From Aureococcus anophagefferens (lineage: Eukaryota > Sar > Pelagophyceae > Pelagomonadales > Pelagomonadaceae), in the NCBI RefSeq assembly GCF_000186865.1, contig NW_008705573.1, forward strand, positions 426,108 to 490,107: a DNA stretch of 64,000 bases. Reading direction: 5' to 3'. Below, one piece after another: positions 29,650 through 41,000 of this stretch. The position numbers were made by a program, and so were the translations under genes. A model generated the notes under the pieces. The model worked only from the letters and a program-made list of their open reading frames with translations. It searched no databases and was not told the DNA's origin. Every line of letters begins with the position of its first letter. Position 1 is the stretch's first letter.

Positions 29650-29850
29650 GCAAAAGACTCGACAGTAACGATCGCTGCTACCGCTGCGTTTGCTACCGCT
29701 GCAAGCTCGGTTCGCGCTGCACGCGAGAGCAACGAGCGCTGCCTCGTGCCGGAGCTCCGGGAGAGGCGCCCCGAAGGTCATGTTGAACTGCATGTTACAT
29801 TTTCTTGCGGGTGGGCTGCCGGACATGCGCGCGCAATCCGATCCGAGTCG

Positions 29851-31477
29851 ATGCTTCCTACGAGGATGCTTCCTACGATGCTCCTCTCGATGCTCGTGCT
29901 GCCCCTGGCCTCCGCCGCCAGCGCGCACCGCGCCCTCAGCGGCGACGAGGAGGCGCGCACGGACCGGGTCGAGTACCTGACGGGCTTGAACCCCAAGTCG
30001 CCGGAGGAGCCCGAGGATGTGGTCACGGAGAGCTACGGCATGGCCCTGGTCAACCTCGGTATCACGGTCGCGATCATCGGCGGCGCGCTCATCTTCCTCA
30101 GCTTCCTGTGGAATCTCATCCACTGCTGCCGGCGCTGCTGCTGCAAGTGCAGCTGCTGCGCGTGCGTCGACACGTGCACCAAGGGCAAGGGCGGCCGCTA
30201 CCGCATCCTGCTGCTCTTTACGCTCCTCGGCCTCGCGGCCTCCATGACTTCCTTCAGCCACGGCGAGAAGACGCTCCAGGCCGGCGTCAAGAACGTCGCG
30301 GACGGTTTGGAAAGTCTGAGCGACCTCCTGAACCACCTCGACGACGTCATCGGCGACATGGCGGGCGCGACGGCGGACATGACGTCCGCCGTCCACGACG
30401 TCACGTGCTCCGGCGGTGAGCTCGACGAGTTCATGGACGAGATCCGCGCGGTCAACGACACGATCTACGACGTCTCGGGCATCTTCGGGGACATGCACGA
30501 GCCCGTGGACAACGCGGAGGACGCGGTCCGCGAGCACGGGCGGCGCTGGGTCGCCATCGTCATCCCCGCGGCCGTCGCGGCCCCCTTCTCGCTCTACCTC
30601 GTCCTCGCGCTCCTCGGCGTCGGCGCCAGCCGGTTCAGCAAGGCCGCGGGCGGCTGCTGCCTCAACCTCGGCTCGGCCTGGGCCGGCGGGCCGGGCCTGG
30701 GCGTCGCGCTACTCATCTTCGCCGTGCTCTTCGTCGTGTCCATCGCCATCGCGGACGTGTGCTGGCTCGGGCCCGCGGCCGTGCTCACGCAGGACAACGA
30801 GGACAACAAGTACATCGCGTACTACCTCAACTGCGAGGGCGAGAACCCGCTCGACGTCGACGTCTCCGCCATGTCCGACGCCGTCGACTCGCTCGAACAA
30901 TACACGAAGGATCTCGAGGCGCTCGGCGTCTGCACGGGGCTCGACAGCGCGGTCGCGACGATCGGCGAGTCGCTCGACACGCTCGAGGACAGCGTCGACG
31001 AGATCACGGACGAGGTGCTGAGCTGCAAGTACGCCGCGGCGTCCGGTCGAAGGGGCAACGTTCTCGCGCACGAAGCCTTCTTCCCACAGGTACATCCAGC
31101 CCATCATGGGCGACGTCGTCTACGACGGCCTCTGCGACAAGACCGTCGAGGGTTCGCACCGGCGTCCCCGTTCGAGAGCTTTCGACCGGGAAATCAAATC
31201 GCGCGCGGTAGGTCTCTACCAGGTCTGGGTCGTCGTCCTCGCGGGCGGCTGCTGCGTCTACGCGGCGCTGCTGCTCATGCCCTTCGCGCTCGCGGCCTTC
31301 AACCAGCAGGGCGCCGCGCGCGTCGATCCCGAAGCTCCGGCGCCGCAGGAGGCCGTCGCCGTCGCGAAGGTCGTCGGCGCGGGCGCCTCCGCGGGCTCGT
31401 ACGTCGCCGAGGGCAAGGTCGTCGCGAAGCAGCCCGGGGACTACGCCGCCGGGGCGCCGGCGCCGGCCCTCCCATAG
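29851..31477 (+). CDS. Tweety/prominin-like multi-span membrane protein
   Basis: Exons 29851-31028, 31090-31151 and 31212-31477 give 501 residues; phases close. A signal peptide (MLLSMLVLPLASAASA) is followed by five or so spans. After span 1 comes a Cys cluster CCRRCCCKCSCCACVDTC, likely palmitoylated. Long extracellular helices follow each pair of spans (ADGLESLSDLLNHLDDVIGD; EDSVDEITDEVLSCKYIQPI), the layout of tweety-homologue and prominin proteins. Animal tweety proteins sit in plasma membrane; function in algae is unknown. Both introns are short family C-type. The assignment to tweety rather than prominin is tentative. Confidence 0.65.
31029..31089 (+). mobile_element. Short family C-type intron
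   Basis: GTACGCCG then CGGCGTCCGGTCG, ending CCCACAG; right flank GTACATCC (5 of 8). Splicing restores SCKYIQPIMG. Confidence 0.65.
31152..31211 (+). mobile_element. Short family C-type intron
   Basis: GTTCGCAC then CGGCGTCCCC, followed by TTCGAGAGCTTTCGACCGGG, which matches the TTCGAGAGCATTTGACCGGG stretch of the 49500 intron, and ends GCGGTAG. Splicing gives VEGLYQVWVV. Confidence 0.75.
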
Positions 31478-31518
31478 TAGCGCCCCGATATACTACCGTG
31501 CTGCTCGTGTCGGTCCTA

Positions 31519-32559
31519 TTATCGCATGACCTCGTCGGCCCAGCCGCCGGCCTCGAGCTGGGCCTTGACCTCCCCCCAATTCTCGATCATGTCCGCGAGG
31601 GGCGTCGTGACGCTCTTGACGAGGAGGCTCGCGTTCGTCGCGTGGCTCCGGTCGACCTTGAGGAAGTCGTAGACGCGGCGCATCTCGCGGTCCGGGTCCG
31701 CGGCGAGGTCGCGGTAGCGCACGTAGAGCCTGGGCAGGAAAAAGAGTGATTCACGTTCGCTTCAACGTGAGTGTTCCGCGCGCGCGCGTTCCGGAAAAAG
31801 CATCCATGCTTCGAGACCCTTCCGAGAGATGATCGCTCGTCCAGAAATCAGCCGAAACGAGTGGAAAACGGCCGAGATAGGAGCCTTTGAAGTTGGGCAT
31901 GTCGCACCCTTTTCCCGCCCCGCGTAGCGCAGGTCGTCGAAGGGCACCGTCGCCCGCGCCCAGGCCAGGTAGGCCCCGAAGCTCGCGACGGCGGCGTCGA
32001 GCTCGCCGGCGACGTCGCCGCGCAGGGCGATGCGCTGCGCGTTGACGCGCGACGAGCACGCGGCGTCGCGGCAGTGCGTGGGCACCGCGCGCGTGCCGAG
32101 CTGCGAGCTCCGGTGCTTGAGCTTGTCGCTCACGTGCTTCGCCAGGCCCTGGCGCTCGAGGACGATGAATTTCACGCGGTGCGTGCGCACCCAGCGCGTG
32201 AGCGTCGCCAGGAGCGCGTCGGGCGCGTCGACGCGCGCGCCGCCCTGGCCGTCGAACCACTTGAAGCCGCGCGCGCGCGCGCGCTTCTTGCAGGGCTTGA
32301 GCGCGCCGGCGGCGTCGCCCGCGTTCGCCGCGGCGGCCTCGAGCGTGTCCGCGAGCGCGGCGGCGCGGGCGCCGGCGCTCTCGGCGAGCGTGACGCGCCC
32401 GAGGCGCAGGAGCGGCTCGCCGTCGCAGCAGATCTCCGGGTGGTCGTTGAGCATGGACCGCAGCCACTCCGTGCCGCTCCGCGGCGCCGACACCATGACG
32501 AAGAGCGTGTCGTCCGACGCCGCCGCCAGCGCGACGAGCAGCCCGAGCGCTCTCATCAT
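31519..32559 (-). CDS. Sulfotransferase (PAPS-dependent), secretory
   Basis: Exons 32559-31931 and 31729-31519 give 279 residues. The N-terminal hydrophobic stretch (MMRALGLLVALAAAS) is a signal peptide or anchor. Next comes VMVSAPRSGTEWLRSMLNDH, the 5'-phosphosulfate loop. The 3' end YRDLAADPDREMRRVYDFLK is the 3'-phosphate-side/dimer region (Y-x-D/E-L...P...v..if.FL) of sulfotransferases. Such Golgi enzymes move sulfate from PAPS to glycans or other acceptors. The intron is a family B introner using a GC donor. It is divergent from the IQ/B-box gene, only 101 bp between start codons. Confidence 0.88.
31730..31922 (-). mobile_element. Introner element, family B, copy 2 (GC donor)
   Basis: 193 bp, same orientation as its host. 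Ends CGGGGCGGGAAAAGGGTG and TTTTTCCTGCCCAG on the sense strand. Flanks GCGCTACG (31923-31930) and GCTCTACG (31722-31729) match at 7 of 8. The intron is 31930-31730; the donor is the GC that starts the duplication. Splicing restores DLLYVRYRDL. Confidence 0.92.
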
Positions 32560-32660
32560 GTAATTTGGGCAGCCTCGGGAAGCAAGGTTCAAGAAACCTG
32601 TGTTTGCCCCCGTAATCAACGCAAACGATTATGGGCAGCTAGCACATACCTAAAAACGAC

Positions 32661-35096
32661 ATGCGCGCGGCCGTCGTCCAGGACCCGCCCATGGCGGGTC
32701 CGTCGGCGAGCCTCTTCGGCACGCACCTCCACGTCCCCGGCCACCGCGTCGCGGCCCTCAAGGCGCGCCAGGAGCTGTTGGAGGCGCTCATGGCCGCCAA
32801 GAAGGCCGAGGCCGCCGAGGCCGAGGCCGAGGCGGCCCGCGAGGCCGCGGCGGCGGAGCGCGAGGCGCTGGCGCGGCGCCTCGCCCCCGCGGGCGACCGG
32901 CCGCGGACCTGGCACGGCAAGCGGCCCGCGCGCGACGGGACGCGGCCGCCGCGCGTCCGCGCGAAGCTCGAGCTCGCGCCGCTCCTCGCGTCCACGGGCG
33001 AAACAATCTTCGGCGAGCGGCCAGACGGCGGCGTGAGCTTCCCGGAGCTGCGACTCCCGAAAGCGTCGACGGGCACGCCCTTCGTGAATCGGCTCCCGCG
33101 CGCGGCGACCGCCGGCGAGGCCGCGCTCCGGGAGCGCGAGCGGGCGCAGATGGACGCCTTCCGGTCCGCGCGCGGCCTGAGCGAGCGCGACGTCCTCGAC
33201 CTGGAGCGCGCCGTGGCGCCGCGGCCGCGGACGACGGGCCAGGGCGTGCGCTTCGAGGACGCCGCGCGGCCGGCGACGGACGCGCGGACCGTCCGCTTCG
33301 ACGACGCCGCGCTCGCCGCGACGGCCGCGTCCCGAGACGCGCCGCGGTCCGCGCCGGCGCGCCACGAGGCGCTCACGGACGTCGCGAGCGGCCGCGTCGA
33401 CTGGTCGTCGATTTTAGACCGCGCGGAGGCCGTCGGCGGGTCCACGGCGAAACCCGTCGCGGACGCCGTCGGCCGCCTCGCGTCGGCCTTCGAGGACGCG
33501 CGCGCGGCCGACGGGCGCGTCGAGGACCTGCTGCGCGAGGCCAAGGGCATGGACCTCATGGTCGATTCGAGGGATGGCGCGGGGAAGATGAAGAAGTGGG
33601 GCGCGACGCACCTCTTCCGATTTCTGGAAACTGTGGGCGCGTCGCTCCGATGCGCCGCGTTCCTCCGCTGGAGGACGACCGCCGAGGACGCGCGGCGCCA
33701 CGCGCTGGAGCGCGAGTACCGGCGGTACCAGGGGTCGCGGCGCCTGGCCTGGCTCTGGCACGAGGCGCTCCAGCGGACGTACGCGATTTTTTGGGTCCGG
33801 TGGACGCAGGTCGTCGCGCGGCTCATCGTCGAGGAGCGCGTGGGCCTGCAGACCGTCATCGCGTCTCAATTGCAGCACCTCTTCCGCGTGCACCAGGCCA
33901 AGTTGATCGTGGAGGCCATCAAGCAGGCGAAGCAGGCGGCGCTCGAGCGCGCGGCCGCGCGGCGGCTCCAGTCGGGATGGCGGCGGCGCGCGGCCGTGAA
34001 GCGCTTCCGGGTCGTGCTCAACCAGCACCGGCGCCTGAGCCGCTCCATCGTGATCCAGTGCTTCGCGCGGCGGCGCTTCGCGCGCGACGAGCTCCGGCGG
34101 CTGCGGACGGAGAAATATATCTACGACATGTGCGCGCGGATCCAGTGCCTCTTCCGCTGCGTCCGCGCCTGGCGCCGGGCGAAGGTGCGGCGGCGGAAGC
34201 GCGACGAGCTCTGGGCGACGTGCCGCATCCAGCGCGTCTGGCGGGGCCACCTCGGCCGCGTGAAGTTCCGCGACTACCGCGAGAAGCTGCGGGTCGACGG
34301 CATCGTCACGCGCTTCCAGAGCGTCATCCGCATGTGCATGGTCTGCAACCGCATGGAGAAGCTCCAGCTCCTGGCCAAGCAGTACGCCATCGCCCGCGAG
34401 TACGCGGCGATCAAGATGCAGGCGCTCTGGCGCGGGAAGCGCGCGCGGACGATGACGAAGATCCAGACCAAGGGCATCCAGCAGCGCAAGCGGCGCGACT
34501 TCGTCATGGCGCGGCGCATCCAGCAGTGCGGCCGGGCCTACGCGGCGCGCAAGGTGCTCTACCGGCTCCAGCTGGAGAAGCGCGACCGCCAGATCGCCGC
34601 CGCGAAGCAGTGGAAGGCCGTCTACTCCGAGGAGGAGAAGCTCAACGTCTACATGAACGAGGACACGGGCGAGGTCCAGGTCTCCGAGCCCGCGCAAGGC
34701 TACGTCGACAAGGAGGGGAACCTGCACCTCGAGAGCGGCGAGGTCGTGCCGAACCCGCTGCTCCACATGACGGACGAGGAGCGGCGCGCGCTCAAGGAGA
34801 AGCAGCGCTGCTCCGAGTGCGAGCTCAACGACTCGAGCCGCCTCTGCGACCAGTGCGGCGACCAGTTCTGCGCCGCGTGCTGGGTCCTCGTCCACGTCGG
34901 GCCGGGCAAGCGCAAGGACCACACCTTCGTGCCCATCAACCGCCCGGAGTGCGCCGAGTGCCTCGAGGAGTGGGCCCAGCGCCACTGCGCGAACTGCGAC
35001 ATGGACTTCTGCTTCAACTGCTACGAGCGCACGCACAAGGGCAAGACGAACCGGCGACACAAGTGGACCAAGATCTCCGACGTGGAATATACGTAG
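32661..35096 (+). CDS. Multi-IQ protein with two C-terminal B-box zinc fingers
   Basis: The product is 811 residues, single exon. An Ala/Glu-rich coiled coil (VAALKARQELLEALMAAKKA) opens the protein. From about 400 to 650 there are at least six IQ-type repeats (AARRLQSGWRRRAAVKR, IVIQCFARRRFARDE, ARIQCLFRCVRAWRR, CRIQRVWRGHLGRVK, IKMQALWRGKRARTM, RRIQQCGRAYAARKV), which bind calmodulin-like proteins. From 716 there are two B-box-like zinc fingers: CSECELNDSSRLCDQCGDQF and CAECLEEWAQRHCANCDMDF. The combination suggests a scaffold on microtubules or cilia (inference). It converges on the giant receptor gene, with 3 bp between stops. Confidence 0.85.
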   Translation: MRAAVVQDPPMAGPSASLFGTHLHVPGHRVAALKARQELLEALMAAKKAEAAEAEAEAAREAAAAEREALARRLAPAGDRPRTWHGKRPARDGTRPPRVRAKLELAPLLASTGETIFGERPDGGVSFPELRLPKASTGTPFVNRLPRAATAGEAALRERERAQMDAFRSARGLSERDVLDLERAVAPRPRTTGQGVRFEDAARPATDARTVRFDDAALAATAASRDAPRSAPARHEALTDVASGRVDWSSILDRAEAVGGSTAKPVADAVGRLASAFEDARAADGRVEDLLREAKGMDLMVDSRDGAGKMKKWGATHLFRFLETVGASLRCAAFLRWRTTAEDARRHALEREYRRYQGSRRLAWLWHEALQRTYAIFWVRWTQVVARLIVEERVGLQTVIASQLQHLFRVHQAKLIVEAIKQAKQAALERAAARRLQSGWRRRAAVKRFRVVLNQHRRLSRSIVIQCFARRRFARDELRRLRTEKYIYDMCARIQCLFRCVRAWRRAKVRRRKRDELWATCRIQRVWRGHLGRVKFRDYREKLRVDGIVTRFQSVIRMCMVCNRMEKLQLLAKQYAIAREYAAIKMQALWRGKRARTMTKIQTKGIQQRKRRDFVMARRIQQCGRAYAARKVLYRLQLEKRDRQIAAAKQWKAVYSEEEKLNVYMNEDTGEVQVSEPAQGYVDKEGNLHLESGEVVPNPLLHMTDEERRALKEKQRCSECELNDSSRLCDQCGDQFCAACWVLVHVGPGKRKDHTFVPINRPECAECLEEWAQRHCANCDMDFCFNCYERTHKGKTNRRHKWTKISDVEYT

Positions 35097-35099
35097 TTT

Positions 35100-38000
35100 T
35101 TAGTACGGACACTCCGGGTTCCTCCGCTTGGAGCCGCCGGGCGTGCGCGGCGTGCCCGGCGACCGCGGGCTCATGGGGTTGGCCGTCATCGGCGTGCCCG
35201 GCTCCGCGGCGAAGGCGTCCCAGCCGACGCGGGTCGGGTCGCCGGACCGCGGGCTCAGCGGGTTGAACGTCGGCGGCGGCGGCGCCGCGCCGGCGTCCCC
35301 GCCGGACCCCCCGGTGTGGCTCCAGTCGACGAGCGCGGACGCGCGCTTCGGCTTCGCCGCCGCTTTTTCGGCCACGCGGCCCATCTCGATGGCCGCGAAG
35401 TCGTCCGCGGCCCGCTGATGCTTCGCTTTTTCGGCGGCGTCCGCGGGTTCGACGCCGCGGTGCTTCATGATCGTCGAGAGGCGCCGGCCCGTGGAGCGCA
35501 TCGTGTCCTCGAGGGCCGAGTTGCGCTTCCGCGTCGCGGCCCGGCGCGTCGAATCGCCGCGGCGCTCGTGCCACTTCTCGCGGTGGTCCGGGGGTGGAAC
35601 TCGACGGTACCGTACGGAGAGGCGCCGCGCGAGCTCGGAGCCGCCCTGCCAGAGCGTGATGGAGATAAACAGCAGCACGATGACGCCGACGAGGTTCACG
35701 ATCGTCGACACGTCGACGGCGCGCCTTCCCGAGGACCCGCCGCCCGTGAGGTCGACGCCGACCACGGCCGTCAGGATCTGGGAGCAAAAGGGCGTGAACG
35801 TGAAGACCTCCTCGAAGAGGACCTCCTGCCAGGACACGGGTAGCGTCACGAAGCCCGACACGAGGAAGATCGTCGCGCGGACCTGAAGCGTCGGCCGCCA
35901 CGTCGCGTCCGCTAGAATCCGCTTCAGCGCCTCCGGCGACGTGTCGGGGGCCTCCTCGTGGAGCGTGCCCAGGCAGTGGCGGCCTATCCTCGTCTCGTGG
36001 AGCTCCTCGTGCCACAGCGCTAAAAAGTAGGTCGCCACGGACGGCAGCTTCGTCTCGAAGGGGTAGCGCGACAACGACGTCGGATCCTCGAACTTCTCGA
36101 AGTGCTCCGCGAGGAGCGACGGCAGCGCGTAGCCGAAGAACAAGACCTCCAGGGGCGAGATGACGGCGTAGTAGAGCGCCAGGGACACGGACACGGTGTA
36201 GAGCCAGACGATCGTGCGCCCCCGGCCCATGTCGGACCCGTAGGCCACCAGATAAAAGCCGATGTAGAGCAGCAGGACCACTTCCGCGGCGATGGCTCCG
36301 ACGTACCGCGCCTTCGTCGGCACGTCGACGGCCGCGTCCTCGTCGAAGGAGGTGATGGAATGACGATAAATATTGCGCTCCGCGGGCCCGAGCTTCGAGA
36401 GGCGCTCGAGTTCGAAGAGCTTCGCGCCCTTCAACGCGCGCGTCTTCTCCGGCGTGTCCCCTTTAATGGCGCTGAGCTCCTCGTCCCAGACCAGGGCCCG
36501 CAGGATGTGCCGCTGGAGGATGGCCCTGACCGTGGCCCGGAAGACCGCGCGGTCCTCCACGAAATCCCACTCGTTGCGGAGCCGGCTCCGGAGCCGCTTC
36601 AGCGAGACGCGCGCGCTCTCCTCGAAGGCGCCGTCGATGGCGCGCTGGAGCTCCTCGTCGCGCGCGACGACGGCCTCGGCGACGGCGGGGGCGAGCTTCC
36701 GCACCGTCTCCTCGAGCGCCGCGGATTTGTGGCGCAGGGACCGCGTCTCGCCGAGACTCTCGCCGACGTTGCGGCGGAACGCCGCGAGGCGCCGCCGGAA
36801 GTAGGTCGTCCACTTCTTCGCCCGCTTCCGCGCCGTCGCTTTGGGCGTCTCGCAGTGGCGCGCGACGGCCGCGTCGACGTCGGGCCGCGCGAGCCCCTCG
36901 GGCACGAAGCTGAAGCTCGGCTCGTCGAGCGCGTCCAACGTGCGGTGGCTCTTCTCCGCCTCCGGCTTCTCCCCGGCTTTCTCCCGCGCGTGGGCGAAGG
37001 GCGACGGCGCGGCGACGTAGGTGTCGAAGATGACGTCGAGGACGGCGATGAGCGGGAGGAGGAGCGCCATGGTCAGCGCCAGCGTAAAATAGTGCTCCGT
37101 CGTCGCCGTCGCGGTCGCGTTCGGCGCGCGGTAGACGCAGGACCCGCTGCAGCGGTCCCACTTGCACATGCGCCGCGTCTTGAAGACGCCGCCCGGGTTC
37201 AGGTTCACGTACTGGAGGCAGCCCCGCCGCGTGCTTTCGCCGTCGCAGCCCGGGTCCGGGTACGTCATCGCGGTCGAAAGCGCGACGCCCCACAGGAAGA
37301 GCAAGATCTCGACGCCGAGCTTGAGCGCGCGCAGGGGCCGCGACAGGCCGTCGGAGTGGACGTAGTAGATGTTGAGGAGCGCGTGGTTCTTCTTGAGCAG
37401 CGTCGTCGCCTTGGCGAAGAACGACGCCTCGACGATGACGTCGAGCGACTCGCGCGACCCGAAGTACGCGAGCTGGTCCGTCGACGCGCCGAAGTCGTCG
37501 CGCTGCTTCCTGAGCATGCGCGACCGCAGCGACGGCGGCGGCACCGCGGCGTCCCGCCGATCCAGGACGCGGCCGCCCGCCGCGACGAGGCCGACCGCGG
37601 CCGCGAGGCCCAGGAGCGCGAGCAGGATCGCCGCGGACCGGCCCAGGTCCGGCACGGACACGAAGGAGCCGACGTAGGCCGCCGACGACGCGACGGCGTC
37701 CGTCTCGACGCGGTAGTCGCCGGGCCGGTTGACCCGCGCGGCGCACGCGCACGACACGACGCCCGTGTCGCTCGTCGACGTCTCGCAGGCCTTGCCCCAG
37801 TCGCCGTCCTTCCTGCGCCGGAAGCAGCGGTGTTTCTCGCCGGGGCAGCGCAGCTCGAAGGCGCCCGCCGCGCCGTCGCAGTGCTGCGATACGACCGCGC
37901 CGTCGGCGCACGTGTGGTTCACGTCGCCGACGAAACCGCAGGGGCAGGTCAGGTTCGCCGTCTCCCTGCCCTCGGCGAGCGTCGAGGCCCGGGCGAGGTC

Positions 38001-41000
38001 GAGGCGCACGCGCAGCGACTCGTTGCCGCCGCCGAAGACGCCGAAGTGCGTCGTGGCCCCGGGCCGCGGCGCGAGCGACGGCGCGACCGTCGGCGACCGC
38101 GTCGGCGCGGACGACGGCGCGAGCGTCGGCGACGCGGACGACGGCGCGAGCGACGTCGGCGCCGACGACGGGACTAGGGTCGTCGACGCGGACGACGGAG
38201 ACCGCGTCGGCGATCGAGACGACGGCTTCGGCGACGGCCGCGGCGACGGCTTCGACGACGGCGCCGGCGACGGCGCGCCGTCGTCGTCGTCCTCGCGGGC
38301 GACGTCGCCGCCGTCGTCGTCGTCCTCGCGGGCGACGTCGTCGTCGTAGAGGTCCGCGAGGACGACGACGACGGCGTCGCCGGGCCCGCCGATGGCGTCC
38401 GGGAGCGCGACGGCGCGGCCGCCGCGCGGGCTCGACACCGCGTTGGGCACGCCGGGCGTCGCGTTCAGCGGGAGCGCCGCGCTGGTCACGTCGATGCGGT
38501 CCGAGGAGACGACCACGGGGTCCTCGCCGGCGACGGCGCCGGCGGTCGCCGCGACGGCGACGTCGTCGAGCACGGCCGCGACGGCGACGCGCGTCGCCGA
38601 CGGCTCCGCGGGCGCCTCGATGTTCAGCCGCCGGCGCCGGCGCGCGTCGTCGTTGTCGAGCAGCGCGCTCATGGCCACGACGCAGGACTCGGCCGTCGTC
38701 TCCGCGAAGCCGACGGCGCGCGACCGCGCCGCGACTTTCGCCGTCGCGTTGAGCGCCGTCGCCGCGGCGGCCTCGCCGAGCAGGACGCCGCCGTCGGCCG
38801 CCGCGGCCGCCGCGACGGCCGACGCGCTCTGCTCGAGGAGCGCGGCGTCGTCGTCGAGGGCGTCGACGACGGCGTCCATGGCCTCGAGGAGCGTCGACAG
38901 CAAACTCGGGTCCGCGGCGCCCGCCGCGGCGACGACGGTCTGCGCGACGGCCTCCGAGTTGCCCAGGGCCGCGGCCTCGTCGAGGCGGTCCGCCGCGAGG
39001 GCCGCGAGGGTCTCCGGCGCCGGCGGCGCGCAGAGCACGACCGTCTCGGCGCCGCTCGAGCCGCCGAGGCTGTCGTAGGCGACGACGGCGACGACGACGG
39101 CGCCCTCCTTGAGGACGACGCCCTCGAGCTGGGGCTCGAGCGTCGGCGCGCGCAGCGTCGCGCCGCCGGCCTTGAAGGCGTAGGTCAGCGGCGCGTCCGC
39201 GGTGACCCAGGACCGCGTCTCGAGCGCGAAGAGCGTCTCGAGCGCGACCCCGGACTCCGGCGCCGCGACGACGACGCCGCTCGTCGGCGGCGCGGCGGCG
39301 ACGAAGGCGACGCGCGCGGCGCCGGCGACGGCCGAGCCGCCGTAGGTCGCCGAGAGCTCGAGCGCGTAGGCGCCGCCGGCGACGAGGGCCCCCTTGGGGA
39401 GCACGAGCGCGTGCGTCCGCGGCCGCGCGGGCCCGCGGACGGCCGGCCGCGTCGCCGCGACGGCCTCCAGGGCCGCGCCGTCGGCGAGGGCGCCGGCGAC
39501 GACGGCCCAGGTGCTGTTGAGGCCGAGCGCGGCGTCGACGGCGCGCCCGAGGCTCGACGGGTCCACGTCGCCCGACAGCGACAGCCGCAGAGTAGACGCG
39601 ACGCGCGGCGGCACCGCGGACGCGGCGACGCGCGGCGGGTCCGCGGCGACGACGTCGATGAGCGCCGTCGCCGCGCCGTGCGTCCCGTCGGCCGCCGTCG
39701 CGTTGACGCGGAACGTGTAGAGCCCCGCGTCCAGCGACACGTCGAGCGCCTCGCCCGTCGCGTCCTCCAACACGAGCTCGTCGCAGGTCCAGGTGAACGC
39801 GAGCCCCGCGTTTGCGCCCGTCGCGCCGGGGACGTCCTCGTCGTAGGACTCGGACGCCGAGAGGCGGAGCGGGGACGACGCGGGGACGACGCGGTCGCCG
39901 CCGTCGACGACGGCGACGACGGCCGACCGCGCGACGACGACGCTGAGCGCCGTCGACGTGTTCGACGCCGCGTGCTGGGCGTCGCGCACGACGAGCGTGA
40001 GCGCGTGCGTGCCCACGCTCAACGCGAAGGGCGGCAGCTTGAAGTAGCGGGGGTCGCGCGACGTCGACGCGAGGCCGCCCGCGAGGGCCCAGTCGTAGAC
40101 GACGGCGCGGTCCCGGGCCGCGCGGCCGTCGCAGGACGTCGCCAGCGCGCTCGCCGTGACGCTCAGCGCCTGGGGCCGCGCCGTCGCCTGGCGCAGGCCG
40201 CCGACGACCGTGACGACGGGCGGCGTGTCGTGCCGGACGGCGACGGCGTGCGCGGCGCTCGTCGCGGAAAAGCCGAGGAAGTTGGCCAGCGTGAGCGTCA
40301 GGGTCACGGCCTCGCAGCCCAGGGACGACAGCGTCGCCGACGCGACGGCGAAGGTCGCCGGGTCCGCGGCCGCGTTTTCGACCGCGGCCGCGATCCCGCC
40401 CGCGCCGACGCACGTCGCGTTCCAGTCGCGGACGACGAAGGCGCGGCCGCCGGAGCCCGTGGACTGGTCGCCGGAGACCTCGAAGCCGCCCTCGCAGACG
40501 GCCGCGGACGTCGGCCCCTGGAGCACGACGCTCGGCACGAGCGGCGTCGCCGGCGGCGCGAGGACCGCGGACGAGTTCGACGCACAGGGCACGCAGTCGC
40601 AGCGCGAAAATACGGCGTCGTCGCAGGGCGCCTTGAGCACGCCGGGCTTGAGCGCGACGGTGACGCCGGGGACGACGGCGAGCGCCGACGACACGAGGAC
40701 GTTGAGCGTCGACGCGTCCGTCCAGTCGCACTGCGCCACATCGCCGTCGGCCATGTCGAGCAGCGCCGCGCAGCCAAAGGCCTCGCCCGCGGCGAAGCCG
40801 CCGAGGTCCGTCGGCGCGTCGAAGGCGACCGTCAGCGCCGCGCCCGTGCTCGTGAACGCCGCGGCGGCCAAACGCGGCGGCGGCCCCGCGTAGGACCCGG
40901 CCGCGACGGCGTCGCAGGGCGTCGGCGTCGGCGCGGCGCTCGGCGCGTCCGCGGCGACGGGCGCGGCCGTCGTCGGCGCCGGCGACGCGGCCGCCGTCGG